A DNA stretch of 53,018 nt from Acidimicrobiaceae bacterium. Lineage in GTDB: Bacteria > Actinomycetota > Acidimicrobiia > Acidimicrobiales > UBA8592. The notes below the pieces were generated by a model. The model was not told where the DNA came from and ran no database searches. It worked only from the letters and a program-made list of their open reading frames with translations. Both the position numbers and the translations under genes were made by a program. Below, piece after piece: positions 18,476 to 27,509 of the stretch. Positions within the stretch are counted from its first letter, which is position 1, and every line of letters begins with the position of its first letter. Location of the stretch: contig PBIQ01000049.1 in assembly GCA_002720485.1 (NCBI GenBank), forward strand, positions 1 to 53,018, given 5' to 3'.

Positions 18476-19963
18476 TTAATTCCCGAATGATCCACCTTCA
18501 CCTTCAGTATCAATCACATCCGATATCGGTGTGAACGTAAGGCTGCCGTCAATAACTTGCACTTCCTGTATTTGAGCGGCTTCGGTTACATATGCGTCGT
18601 TGGTGCCGTCGAGAATAATTTTACCTCCGAGGAGATTGTCGTTGATGGTCGTGAGGTTCCACGTCGCTTCCATAACATTTACTCTGTTGATCCCACCGGG
18701 TAGCTCGTGAGCTGCCCTGAGAATATCGACGACTACCTGGGCGAAGAAAATTCCTCCTGAGTAAGAACCATCTTCACATGTGACGCTGCTGTAATCCTCT
18801 AGCACCATTCTGGTTAGAACCATAGAAGGGTCGTTTTCATACCGTGGGTCTCCGCAAATTTTGTTGTAGTTTGCCATCAGCACTCCAGATCCTTCTTTTT
18901 GAAGGGTGTCAGCGAAATCTTGGACGGGAGCGAAGAACGCTGGAAGGTTGTTGCATGTGTATGACATGAAAAACATTGGACGCCAAGATGGGATACTGGC
19001 AAGTGTTCCGACCGTTTGAGGGCAGAATGCTGCAGTTGTTCCAGCTACGAGAACCTGAGCTCCTGATGCGACAAGTGTGGTCATTTCATTGGTGACGTCA
19101 GGTGCAGCAGGGTCATGAAGTTCTTCGGCTATTAGATCAATGTCCCCTCGGTCTTCACATCCTTGCAGTGTTTGTTGATAGGTTTTCCCAAAGTCATTGT
19201 TCATAAACAGGGCAGCAACCGTTGCTCCTTGCCCGAGTTCAGCGACAATGTGCTGACACCAGATTTCTGTTTCTGTGGCGTAGTTCAAAATATTCCCGAC
19301 GGTCCAAGGGAAGTTGGCTGGATCACCCCATTGAGGAAAGCCAGAGAGGTTAAGTAATTGTGGTACGCACGCTTCATCTGTGATTGGTCGAATTGCGAAG
19401 TTGTTTGGAGTTCCAATCACACCGGCGAAGCCGAGAATGTTTTCTGTTTCTAACATCTCTTCCACGTTCGCTACAGTTCGGCCCGCTTCATAACCATCAT
19501 CTTTCGCTATGAGGACGAGTTCATAATCTCCAATCGGGTCTTGGTCGTTTACAAAATCAAAGTAGATTTGCATTCCATCTCCAATAGCCCCGAATGCAGC
19601 AAGTTGGCCTGATTGTGGAAGCGAAGTCCCAATACGGACTTGGCCGTCTTCTGTGACACCTTGGTATGGATCCCAGTCATCGGGACATTCATCAAGGTCG
19701 AGAACTGTTCCGGTGGCTATCTCGACCTGTCCGGTTGTCGGAGCTGTGGCCGCTTCTTCTGCGTCACTACTAGATTGCGATGTGTCACTTGCAGCAGAAC
19801 TGGAATCGGATGACGAACCTGAAGATAATGAGGCTGAACTTGAAGACGATGATTCGGAGTCGCCGACAGATCGCACTCCTGCACCATCATCGCTACCGCA
19901 TCCTGCTGCAACAAGACTGAACGTACCAAAAATACATAAAAGATAAACAACTAGTTTTTTCAT
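18476..19963 (-). CDS. ABC transporter substrate-binding lipoprotein, branched-chain amino acid/urea type
   Basis: Extracytoplasmic receptor of the type I periplasmic-binding fold (Leu/Ile/Val-binding family), 495 residues. The signal peptide ends in lipobox VAAGC with lipidated Cys22. A Ser/Asp/Ala-rich low-complexity linker (about residues 30-75) would extend the receptor from the membrane. The mature domain begins near VRIGTSLPQSGQLAAFG, typical of the family. ATG 19963 has GAGGAG just upstream. It is last in the livG-livF-livH-livM-receptor order. Ligand identity cannot be read from sequence: branched-chain amino acids, amides, urea or aromatic compounds are all possible. Confidence 0.92.
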   Translation of the reverse strand: MKKLVVYLLCIFGTFSLVAAGCGSDDGAGVRSVGDSESSSSSSASLSSGSSSDSSSAASDTSQSSSDAEEAATAPTTGQVEIATGTVLDLDECPDDWDPYQGVTEDGQVRIGTSLPQSGQLAAFGAIGDGMQIYFDFVNDQDPIGDYELVLIAKDDGYEAGRTVANVEEMLETENILGFAGVIGTPNNFAIRPITDEACVPQLLNLSGFPQWGDPANFPWTVGNILNYATETEIWCQHIVAELGQGATVAALFMNNDFGKTYQQTLQGCEDRGDIDLIAEELHDPAAPDVTNEMTTLVASGAQVLVAGTTAAFCPQTVGTLASIPSWRPMFFMSYTCNNLPAFFAPVQDFADTLQKEGSGVLMANYNKICGDPRYENDPSMVLTRMVLEDYSSVTCEDGSYSGGIFFAQVVVDILRAAHELPGGINRVNVMEATWNLTTINDNLLGGKIILDGTNDAYVTEAAQIQEVQVIDGSLTFTPISDVIDTEGEGGSFGN

Positions 19964-20048
19964 TTGACTCCTCTAAGACTTAAAAAAAACCTAGTTATTC
20001 TTTCTTGCTGGCGCAACAGTTCTTTACGATTTCGGAAGAATTCTGGCC

Positions 20049-21203
20049 CTATCGTGCAGTTGAGAGTTCTTTTCTTAGCAGCTTGTTTTTGAATTTTCGC
20101 CATCCCATGACAATTCCGCCGGGAAGGAAAAGAGTTAAGACGATCAGTAGCACTCCGAGAATTAGCGAGCCGGTGGGTCCTTGTAGCCATCGTTCGGGAA
20201 CGAATGAAACAGATTGAGTTGAGGACGCCCAGTCAGGGACAAGCGCATAAATAAGACCTCCGATGACAGCACCCGGGAGAGTTCCGACGCCTCCGACAAC
20301 AAGTCCAACGATTAAGTAGATAGCGACTAACGAGCTGAAGTCATCTGGAGACGCTATCCCTATTTCTGCTACATATATTGCTCCTCCGACTCCACCAAGA
20401 GCTGATGCGACTCCAAATGAAAGTGTTTTAGTGAGGGCGAGATTCACTCCAGAGACGGCAGCGCTTGTTTCGTTGTCTCGAATCGCTCTCATTGCGCGAC
20501 CTGGACGGCTGCGTATTAAGTTATGTACAAGCCAGAAGCACAATCCTGCGAGAAGGCTGAAGAGAATGAATTTCCATAGCCGTGATTCTTCTCTTGTTGA
20601 GAGCGGGCCATCACCAAAAAAATCACCAAGTAGCGGTATTTTCTGAAGTGCTTGAGCCACTTCATCAAACGGAAGCCACGACGGTGCGATGAATTTGTAA
20701 TTGCTTGTTAGCTTTCCTCCTGCTCCGCCGGTGTAGCCATAGAGTTTGTCGAGTTTAACAATGGATGGGAAAACGGCTGCCAATCCGAATGTAAGTAAGG
20801 CAAGATAAAGGCCACGAATCCGGAGGGCTGGGAGTCCAAGAATCATCCCGATGAGAAAGCATGAGGGTATGACAATAAGAAGTGTTAAAAGAAAGGGCCA
20901 GGAATGGTCAGCGATGAGCCAAGCAGAAATGTATGCCCCCGTTCCGAAGAAGAAGCTTTGCCCGAGGGCGATTTGCCCGGTGTATCCGATCACGACTTGG
21001 AGGCCGAGTATTGCGATGGTGTAGGCGATCGCTTTATTCAGCCGGATCAAGGAGAGGTTGTAGTTATTGGATCCGATAGAAATCGTCCCTACATCAACAT
21101 ATGCGAACGCAATCAGAAGGAGTGCGATAACGAAAAAAGTCCATTTCGCTATCTGGTAGTTGCGTTCCGGTGTGAACCTGCTGCTATAGAGTTTTTGTAA
21201 CAT
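20049..21203 (-). CDS. livM: ABC transporter permease, LivM type
   Basis: Inner-membrane permease of the branched-chain amino acid importer family, 384 residues with about 9-10 hydrophobic segments. LGLPALRIRGLYLALLTFGLA is the conserved LivM core region, and SRPGRAMRAIRDNETSA is the cytoplasmic EAA-like loop that contacts the ATPases. An insertion of about 60 residues between these (GYTGGAGGKLTSNYK to REESRLWK) is typical of LivM. The C-terminus is charged. It follows livH after 8 bases and precedes the receptor gene. Confidence 0.9.
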   Translation of the reverse strand: MLQKLYSSRFTPERNYQIAKWTFFVIALLLIAFAYVDVGTISIGSNNYNLSLIRLNKAIAYTIAILGLQVVIGYTGQIALGQSFFFGTGAYISAWLIADHSWPFLLTLLIVIPSCFLIGMILGLPALRIRGLYLALLTFGLAAVFPSIVKLDKLYGYTGGAGGKLTSNYKFIAPSWLPFDEVAQALQKIPLLGDFFGDGPLSTREESRLWKFILFSLLAGLCFWLVHNLIRSRPGRAMRAIRDNETSAAVSGVNLALTKTLSFGVASALGGVGGAIYVAEIGIASPDDFSSLVAIYLIVGLVVGGVGTLPGAVIGGLIYALVPDWASSTQSVSFVPERWLQGPTGSLILGVLLIVLTLFLPGGIVMGWRKFKNKLLRKELSTAR

Positions 21204-21211
21204 AGCTTTCC

Positions 21212-22102
21212 CTATACTCTTTCCACAGCCTTTGTCCCTAGTACCCCTGATGGGCGGAGCGTGAGGACGATGAGAAGTACCACTACCGCAGCTGAAAGAC
21301 TCATCTCATTGGGTATAAAAGGGATGTACTGGACGACAACACTTTGAACGAATCCAATAGTTAAGCCTCCTATTAATGCCCCCCATAGACTGTCTAAGCC
21401 TCCGAGTGCAGCTGCTGTTACTGAGAATATAAGTGCCCGTAGCATCATCGAAGGTTCAATTTGGAGGACTGGATTCGCGGCGTAGATTGACGCCCCTAAT
21501 GTTCCTGCAGCAGCAGCTAATGCCCAACCGAACTGAAGCGTTGGGCCGATTTTTATTCCACTTAGCCTGCTTGATTCAAGATTGGAAGATACTGCTCGAA
21601 ACGCCAATCCGATCTTTGTTTTGGTTAAAAGTGTTTGGAATACGACGAGGACGAGGACGCAGCTACCAAACGCGAAAATCGAGTACCACGTGAGTCGGAC
21701 ATTGTTATAAGTGAATGCGTTTCCGGAAGGGAAAAGCTGAGGAAATGATTGTGGGTCGAAACGCCAAACGATCGCAGCTATAGCATTGATGACTAAAAAC
21801 AGTCCTAGGGTGATTATCACGAGAGGCAAATGGTCAGCTGGATCGAATTTCCTAATAAAAACTCGTTCTAAACCTGCGGCAAGAACTGCGGAAAAGAGCA
21901 TTCCAATAATGACCGCTCCCCACATCGGGATTCCCCAATACCAAAGTTGGAGTACTGCGAATGCTCCTAAAATTGCTTGTTCACCCTGCGCGAAGTTGAT
22001 GAGCGTCGTCGCCTTAAATATGAGAACCATCGCAACAGCAATGAGGGCGTAGGTAGAACCATTGGTTATTGCGTCAAATACTCTTTGAAGGAATAGATCC
22101 AT
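21212..22102 (-). CDS. livH: ABC transporter permease, LivH type
   Basis: Second permease of the importer, 296 residues, mostly hydrophobic. GSTYALIAVAMVLIFKATTLINFAQGE at the N-terminus is the LivH signature, and FRAVSSNLESSRLSGIK is the ATPase-coupling loop. ATG 22102 is directly adjacent to the livF stop (no gap), so the genes are translationally coupled. Confidence 0.92.
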   Translation of the reverse strand: MDLFLQRVFDAITNGSTYALIAVAMVLIFKATTLINFAQGEQAILGAFAVLQLWYWGIPMWGAVIIGMLFSAVLAAGLERVFIRKFDPADHLPLVIITLGLFLVINAIAAIVWRFDPQSFPQLFPSGNAFTYNNVRLTWYSIFAFGSCVLVLVVFQTLLTKTKIGLAFRAVSSNLESSRLSGIKIGPTLQFGWALAAAAGTLGASIYAANPVLQIEPSMMLRALIFSVTAAALGGLDSLWGALIGGLTIGFVQSVVVQYIPFIPNEMSLSAAVVVLLIVLTLRPSGVLGTKAVERV

Positions 22103-22816
22103 TTAGGCCCCCAAATACGCCCGGCGTATAGCGTCGTCCTTGGCGAGTTCTTCTGCCTGACCTTCTAGGGTGATCTCTCCTGACTCTAAAACGTATGCGC
22201 GGCCCGCTATATCTAGCGCTAATTGTGCGTTTTGTTCAACTATCAACATCGTGGTCCCTTGATCTTGGTTCATTGTCACAAATCGGGCGAATAAGTCTTC
22301 TACGATCTGTGGGGCAAGCCCTAAAGATGGTTCATCCATGAGTAAGAGTTGAGGGCGTGACATGAGTGCCCGTGAAACAGCTAGCATTTGCTGTTCTCCA
22401 CCTGATAACGAACCAGCTGTCTGTGTTCTCCGTTCATAGAGAACGGGGTAACTCTCGTAGCATGTTTCAATATCATTGCTTATGTCTTTGTCGCTTCGGA
22501 TAAATGCGCCTACCTTTAAGTTTTCTTCAACGGTTAATTCAGGGAAAGTCCCTCTTCCTTGAGGAACATGGGCGACGCCTCGGCGGACTATCTCTGATGG
22601 ATTCAGCTTTTTGATTGACTCGCCACCTATTTCTATGAGGCCGCTTGTTTCTACCATTCCGGAAATAGAACGAAGAACCGTTGTTTTCCCAGCTCCGTTT
22701 GCGCCTAGGACAACTACTATTTCTTTTTCATAAACGCTGAGAGCAATGCCATGGAGAACTTGAACGGGACCGTATCTGGCTTCGAGTCTTTCTACACGAA
22801 GTAAAGGCGTTGTCAT
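22103..22816 (-). CDS. livF: ABC transporter ATP-binding protein, LivF type
   Basis: Cytosolic ATPase subunit, 237 residues. Walker A GANGAGKTT, signature LSGGEQQM, Walker B LLLMDEPSLGLAP and the H-loop region with TMLIVEQNA (Asn-Ala after Gln as in LivF) are intact. It overlaps the livG stop by 4 bases. Confidence 0.94.
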   Translation of the reverse strand: MTTPLLRVERLEARYGPVQVLHGIALSVYEKEIVVVLGANGAGKTTVLRSISGMVETSGLIEIGGESIKKLNPSEIVRRGVAHVPQGRGTFPELTVEENLKVGAFIRSDKDISNDIETCYESYPVLYERRTQTAGSLSGGEQQMLAVSRALMSRPQLLLMDEPSLGLAPQIVEDLFARFVTMNQDQGTTMLIVEQNAQLALDIAGRAYVLESGEITLEGQAEELAKDDAIRRAYLGA

Positions 22817-23580
22817 TTAGGGGCTCCGAGGTAAGCGGAAACAACTAACGAATTGTTTTGGATTTCTGTGGGGGTACCTTCAGCTATCTTTTCGCCGAAG
22901 TCGAGAACAACAACTTTTTCTGACATGCCCATAACCATGCCCATGTGATGTTCTACCAGCAGGATTGTTAGGTCGAAGTCATCTCGAATTGAAATAATAA
23001 GTTCGGATAATTCAGCTACTTCTGAGTGGGTTAATCCCGTCGCTGGCTCATCTAAAAGAAGAAGCTTCGGGCTACTTACCAGAGCCCGTGCTAACTCGAT
23101 CCTTTTCATCGTTCCGAATGGCAATCCATCGCAAGGGTTTTCTGCGAACTCTGAAAGGTCTAGCATTTCTAAGGTTTTGTAAGCTTCGTTTCTAAGGCTT
23201 CGCTCTTCGGCCTTCAGTCCGATACGTGCCATCGCTGAGAAGAAATTTTGCTTGCCTCTAATGTGCGCTCCGGCCATGATATTTTCTACAACGGTCATTC
23301 TTGGCCATAGGGCGAGATTTTGGAACGTTCGGGAAATCCCAGCGTGTGAGATTCCGTGCGGGGAAAGGCTCAGCAGGTCAATTCCATTAAAGGTAATCTT
23401 CCCCTCGGATGGGTCATAGATTCTGCTAATGACATTGAACAAGGTGGTTTTCCCAGCTCCATTCGGACCAATCAGGCCACAGATCTGCGTCGGTTCAACG
23501 GAGAATGTGAGGTTATCAAGTGCAGTGATGCCACCAAATTGGATTGTGATTCCTTCAACTTCTAGCAATCCTTCGGCCAT
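22813..23580 (-). CDS. livG: ABC transporter ATP-binding protein, LivG type
   Basis: Partner ATPase of LivF, 255 residues. Walker A GPNGAGKTT, the LivG-type signature FGTMKRIELARAL, Walker B LLLLDEPATGLTH, and ILLVEHHMGMVM are present. ARISRTFQN-like text (GISRTFQNLALWPRMTV) confirms LivG. It is the first gene of the transporter operon. The 74 bases upstream separate it from hspR; no hairpin terminator is obvious there, so read-through from the dnaK operon cannot be excluded. Confidence 0.94.
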   Translation of the reverse strand: MAEGLLEVEGITIQFGGITALDNLTFSVEPTQICGLIGPNGAGKTTLFNVISRIYDPSEGKITFNGIDLLSLSPHGISHAGISRTFQNLALWPRMTVVENIMAGAHIRGKQNFFSAMARIGLKAEERSLRNEAYKTLEMLDLSEFAENPCDGLPFGTMKRIELARALVSSPKLLLLDEPATGLTHSEVAELSELIISIRDDFDLTILLVEHHMGMVMGMSEKVVVLDFGEKIAEGTPTEIQNNSLVVSAYLGAPK

Positions 23581-23654
23581 GGCTAGCTATAGTATCGCTA
23601 AATAGGACTTGCGGCGATAAGGAAGAAAAGTTAGTTCAGCGTCGAATTTGGGGT

Positions 23655-23939
23655 TTAGACTGCGGCGATCTGTTCTTTGAGTGCCTTTATCTCTGATTCA
23701 AGAAGTAGAACCTTTTTTACCCCTGCAAGATTAAGGCCGGATTCTCGGAGTTCTTGGATTCTGAGAAGCATATCTATATCGTCTTGGCTGTATCGTCTGC
23801 TCCCGCCGCTAGTACGGGCAGGAAGAACAAGACCTTTTCGTTCATAAATTCTTAGAGTTTGTGGGTGCAGGCCCGTTAACTCTGCAGCAATAGATATCAC
23901 AAAGTAGTTCTGAAGGTAGCTTTTAGCTCTTCTGGTCAT
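23655..23939 (-). CDS. hspR: Heat-shock repressor HspR (MerR family)
   Basis: 94-residue MerR-type regulator. The N-terminal winged helix has YFVISIAAELTGLHPQTLRIYERKGL, with the SGGSRRYSQDDI wing, and a short coiled C-terminus. In actinobacteria HspR binds HAIR inverted repeats (CTTGAGT-N7-ACTCAAG), and DnaK acts as co-repressor. Its ATG overlaps the dnaJ stop by 4 bases, giving dnaK-grpE-dnaJ-hspR. A HAIR-like site lies upstream of dnaK at 27348-27376, so autoregulation of the operon is the expected circuit. Confidence 0.95.
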   Translation of the reverse strand: MTRRAKSYLQNYFVISIAAELTGLHPQTLRIYERKGLVLPARTSGGSRRYSQDDIDMLLRIQELRESGLNLAGVKKVLLLESEIKALKEQIAAV

Positions 23940-24844
23940 AGATCTCCTAAGTGCTGACGTGGATTTTCTGGATTTGTTTGCGCGTACTCTTGTAACGATG
24001 TGATCTGCTGGTCATTTAATTGCTTCGGGATAGCAACTTCGACTGTTACCAGAAGATCACCCTGGGAGGACCCAACGGTTATGCCCTTCCCTTTCACTCG
24101 GAACGTTTTCCCTGACTCTGTCCCAGAGGGAAGTCTAAGAGTGACAGGGTCGCCGCCGTATGTTGGAACTTGAATGTCAGCTCCGAGAGTAGCTTCAGGA
24201 AAGGTAACCGGGAGGTTTAAGCTAAGCGTTTTCCCTTCTCTGGTAAAAAGCTCGTGAGGGGAGACTCGAATAATCACAATCAAGTCGCCAGGTGGTCCGC
24301 CGTTACTTCCCTTTCCTCCTTTACCTTTCACTCGAATCCGTTTTCCATCATAGACGCCGGCTGGGATCCGTATTTTGACAGACTGTGAAGCCCCATCTAC
24401 TCCAGAAATTGCGACGGAAGTGGTAACACCTTGGATCGCTTCGTCAAAAGTCAGGCGGAGTTGTGCTTGTTGATGGGCGCCGGGCCGAGGCATATTGTGT
24501 CCTGCAGCTCCAAAAGGGTTTCCAGCTCCGCCAAACATCCCATTTAGGAGATCATTTAAGTTCCCAAAGTCATTACCGTGGGTATTAAATCCTCCCATCG
24601 CTGATGGACCCATTCTACGAACATCATCATATTGGGTTCTTGTTTCCGGGTTTCCGACGACATCGTATGCAGTGGATACTTCTTTGAACCTATCTTCTGC
24701 TTTTTGATCATCTGGGTTCCTATCCGGATGAAGCTCTCGAGCTAATTTTCGGTATTTACTTTGAATTTCTTTATCGGATGCATCTGGGGATATGCCGAGG
24801 GTCGCGTAGTAGTCCTTTTCGAGCCATTCACGCTTTATGTCCAT
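23936..24844 (-). CDS. dnaJ: DnaJ-family co-chaperone lacking the zinc-finger domain
   Basis: J-domain protein, 302 residues. The J domain at residues 10-75 contains the HPD motif (LHPDRNP). A Gly/Met/Phe-rich linker (about 78-115) follows, then two DnaJ C-terminal beta domains. The CxxCxGxG repeats of type I DnaJ are absent, so this is a type II (CbpA-like) J protein occupying the operonic position of DnaJ1. GGGGGT precedes ATG 24844. It stimulates DnaK ATPase and delivers substrates; lack of the zinc domain predicts weaker independent holdase activity. Confidence 0.93.
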   Translation of the reverse strand: MDIKREWLEKDYYATLGISPDASDKEIQSKYRKLARELHPDRNPDDQKAEDRFKEVSTAYDVVGNPETRTQYDDVRRMGPSAMGGFNTHGNDFGNLNDLLNGMFGGAGNPFGAAGHNMPRPGAHQQAQLRLTFDEAIQGVTTSVAISGVDGASQSVKIRIPAGVYDGKRIRVKGKGGKGSNGGPPGDLIVIIRVSPHELFTREGKTLSLNLPVTFPEATLGADIQVPTYGGDPVTLRLPSGTESGKTFRVKGKGITVGSSQGDLLVTVEVAIPKQLNDQQITSLQEYAQTNPENPRQHLGDL

Positions 24845-24902
24845 TTCAACCCCCTTCTTTTACTCTGCAGAGAACTGTGAATTCAGGCCATGTGAAAATT
24901 CA

Positions 24903-25421
24903 TCAACCCTTTACTTGAACCATCGCTGGACGTATCGTTCTACCATTCCAGGTGTATCCGGACCTCATAACTCCATGGACAATCGGTATCTCTGTTTCGT
25001 CGCACGGCTCGTGGCTAACCGCTTCATGGTGATCGGGGTTGAACTCTTCGCCTTCAACCCCGACAATTTCCAGTCCGCTTGCTTGGAGGATTTCTAGCAG
25101 AGACACCTGAATGGGCTGCACATCTTTTGCGCCTTGTTGTATCGCCGCTTCGCATGCATCGAGGACAGGTAATAACTTCTCGACAATACCGCTCGCTGCG
25201 TGCTCGGTGAGGTCGTTTTGCCGTTTTTGTGATTGGCGTCGGAAATTATCGAAATCAGCTTGAATCCTCTGAAGGTCCGATAGGTAACTGTCTCGTTCCG
25301 ATTGAAGTTGTTCAATGGCGGTTACTGTGTCTTCGTCAATTTCAAAGCTTTGTGTTTCTTCTCCCTCAGGAACTTCAGTTTCTAACTCGCCGTCTGGGAT
25401 GGTTTCTTCCTCTTCGGTCAC
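24903..25421 (-). CDS. grpE: Nucleotide exchange factor GrpE
   Basis: 172 residues. An acidic, disordered N-terminus (Glu-rich to about residue 28) precedes a long helix (IEQLQSERDSYLSDLQRIQADFDNFRRQ). The beta-wing domain ends with conserved HEAVSHEP and GYTWNGRTIRPAMVQV. The start is GTG 25421 with AGGAAG upstream, only 2 bases after the dnaK stop. It releases ADP from DnaK. Confidence 0.95.
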   Translation of the reverse strand: MTEEEETIPDGELETEVPEGEETQSFEIDEDTVTAIEQLQSERDSYLSDLQRIQADFDNFRRQSQKRQNDLTEHAASGIVEKLLPVLDACEAAIQQGAKDVQPIQVSLLEILQASGLEIVGVEGEEFNPDHHEAVSHEPCDETEIPIVHGVMRSGYTWNGRTIRPAMVQVKG

Positions 25422-25423
25422 GT

Positions 25424-27241
25424 TTATTCTTCCTCATCGATGATTTCCGCATCTATGATGTCGTCCGACCCATCGGTTTCATCGTTGCCCTCTTGTTGCG
25501 CTGCTGCTTCGTAAAGCCGTTGCGCAAATCCTTGACTTGCCGTGTTAAGGTTCTCTGCAGCTTCCTTTATGGCATCAAGATTGGTTCCTTCACCTTCCAA
25601 CGCTTCTTTGAGAGAAGCGATTTTCTCATCAACATCTGCTTTTTCGTCGTCAGTGATTTTATCTTCATTCTCACGAACCATTTTTTCGGTTTGATAGAGC
25701 AACGAATCAGCTGAGTTCCGAGCTTCAGCTTCTTCGCGCCGTTCCCGGTCTTCGTTGGCGTGAGCTTCAGCATCAGCAATCATCTGATCTATCTTGTCTT
25801 TTTCTAAAGAAGATTGACCGGTTATGGTGATGGATTGCTCTTTCCCTGTCGCCCGGTCCTTCGCTGAAACATGGACGATGCCGTTCGCATCGATATCAAA
25901 CGTCACTTCAATCTGAGGAACTCCTCTGGGGGCAGGAGGGAGATCCACGAGTTGGAACTTTCCAAGAGTTTTGTTGAACTGCGACATTTCACGTTCGCCT
26001 TGGAGAACATGGATTTCCACAGATGGCTGGTTATCGTCGGCTGTGGTGAATACCTCCGTCCTTCTCGTCGGAATCGTCGTGTTACGTTCAATCAATTTCG
26101 TCATTACCCCACCTTTCGTTTCAATTCCTAATGAAAGTGGAGTTACATCAAGCAGAAGAACATCTTTAACTTCTCCTCGGAGCACACCTGCTTGAATAGC
26201 AGCACCAACTGCTACTACTTCGTCAGGGTTTACACTCTTATTTGGTTCTTTCCCCGTCAGGCTTTGAACTAGTTCCGATACTGCTGGCATTCGGGTGGAA
26301 CCACCTACCATAATCACATGGTCAATATCGCTTTTCGCTAGGTTCGCATCTTTAATTGCTTGCTCGAAAGGTTTACGGCATCTCTCGAGCAAATCTTCGG
26401 TGAGTTCCTGGAATTTCGACCGAGAAAACGAGTAATCCATGTGTAACGGCCCGGCGTCAGTGGCGGTGATAAATGGAAGGTTGATTTGGGTGCTTTGGCT
26501 TGCTGAAAGCTCAATTTTTGCTTTTTCAGCAGCTTCTTTTAGGCGTTGAGCCGCCATATTGTCCTTAGATAGATCGACACCATGGTCGTTGTTGAAAGAA
26601 TCAACCAACCATTGGATAACTCGTTCGTCCCAATCATCTCCTCCAAGTTCTGTATCTCCGCTTGTAGATTTCACTTCGAAAACGCCGTCTCCGATTTCCA
26701 AAACTGAAACATCGAAGGTTCCACCACCGAGATCGAAAACAAGAATGGTTTCGTCTTCTCCGCCTTTATCGAGGCCGTATGCCAAAGCAGCAGCTGTCGG
26801 TTCGTTGATGATCCGGAGAACTTCAAGTCCAGCGACTTTTCCGGCTTCTTGGGTTGCGGTTCGTTGAGCGTCATCGAAATAAGCGGGAACAGTTATAACC
26901 GCTTCGGTGACAGTGTCACCTAAGTAGGATTCAGCGTCTCTTTTGAGTTTCATAAGTGTCCGCGCTGAAATTTCCTGCGAGTTGTAGGACTTATCATCAA
27001 TGCTGATATTCCAGCTTGATCCCATGTCTCGTTTGACAGATCGGATGGTGCGTTCTGGGTTTGTGATTGCTTGCCGCTTGGCGACTTCCCCAACGAGAAC
27101 CTCTCCATCTTTTGCAAATGCAACAACAGAAGGCGTCGTTCTACTTCCTTCTGTATTCGCTATCACTGTTGGTTCTCCTCCTTCGAGAACTGCGACAACT
27201 GAGTTTGTTGTTCCTAGATCTATTCCGACGGCCTTCGCCAT
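25424..27241 (-). CDS. dnaK: Hsp70 chaperone DnaK
   Basis: 605 residues. N-terminal ATPase with [35 protein letters not shown] and MVGGSTRMP. The interdomain linker [15 protein letters not shown] is followed by the substrate-binding domain and a lid ending in an acidic [12 protein letters not shown] tail, matching the EEVD-like bacterial end. AGGAG lies just before ATG 27241. It is first in the operon and downstream of a HAIR-like operator about 107 bases away. Confidence 0.98.
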   Translation of the reverse strand: MAKAVGIDLGTTNSVVAVLEGGEPTVIANTEGSRTTPSVVAFAKDGEVLVGEVAKRQAITNPERTIRSVKRDMGSSWNISIDDKSYNSQEISARTLMKLKRDAESYLGDTVTEAVITVPAYFDDAQRTATQEAGKVAGLEVLRIINEPTAAALAYGLDKGGEDETILVFDLGGGTFDVSVLEIGDGVFEVKSTSGDTELGGDDWDERVIQWLVDSFNNDHGVDLSKDNMAAQRLKEAAEKAKIELSASQSTQINLPFITATDAGPLHMDYSFSRSKFQELTEDLLERCRKPFEQAIKDANLAKSDIDHVIMVGGSTRMPAVSELVQSLTGKEPNKSVNPDEVVAVGAAIQAGVLRGEVKDVLLLDVTPLSLGIETKGGVMTKLIERNTTIPTRRTEVFTTADDNQPSVEIHVLQGEREMSQFNKTLGKFQLVDLPPAPRGVPQIEVTFDIDANGIVHVSAKDRATGKEQSITITGQSSLEKDKIDQMIADAEAHANEDRERREEAEARNSADSLLYQTEKMVRENEDKITDDEKADVDEKIASLKEALEGEGTNLDAIKEAAENLNTASQGFAQRLYEAAAQQEGNDETDGSDDIIDAEIIDEEE

Positions 27242-27333
27242 GTTTTTCTCCTATTCGGCGCTGGGTGCGCTAGTTCTTACTATTAGTTGCAGATCATCCT
27301 GCATTTAGGTCAACCATTGCATGGTGTGATTTA

Positions 27334-27348
27334 TTCCCAAAATGGGAA
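27334..27348. promoter_or_regulatory. Short perfect palindrome next to the HAIR site
   Basis: TTCCCA-AAA-TGGGAA: 6-base arms and a 3-base spacer, located on the dnaK side of the HAIR site and sharing its last base with the HAIR arm. It may be a second operator or a core-promoter-overlapping element. No regulator can be named. Confidence 0.4.
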
Positions 27349-27376
27349 AAAGTTGAGTTACTTTGACTCAACTTTT
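27348..27376. promoter_or_regulatory. HAIR-like HspR operator
   Basis: Perfect inverted repeat with 11-base arms (AAAAGTTGAGT and ACTCAACTTTT) around a 7-base spacer TACTTTG. The core TTGAGT-N7-ACTCAA matches the established actinobacterial HAIR element CTTGAGT-N7-ACTCAAG except for the outermost base of each arm. It lies in the dnaK/Fe-S oxidoreductase divergent region and hspR is in the same operon, so HspR binding is strongly expected. Confidence 0.9.
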
Positions 27377-27509
27377 GGCTTTCTCCCACTTAGACAGTCA
27401 TTTCATGGGGATTCTTTGGGAAAGCGACTGTGATTTCTGGCATATTCATCAAATTTCACGCCTTCAAAACAAGTTCTTAGCGCCCCTACAGGCTACCTTT
27501 GAGTTAGTC

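Noticed and set aside
27363-27509. Fe-S oxidoreductase starting at 27363
   Set aside because: It would begin inside the HAIR operator, with an unconserved 49-residue extension; ATG 27510 is better.
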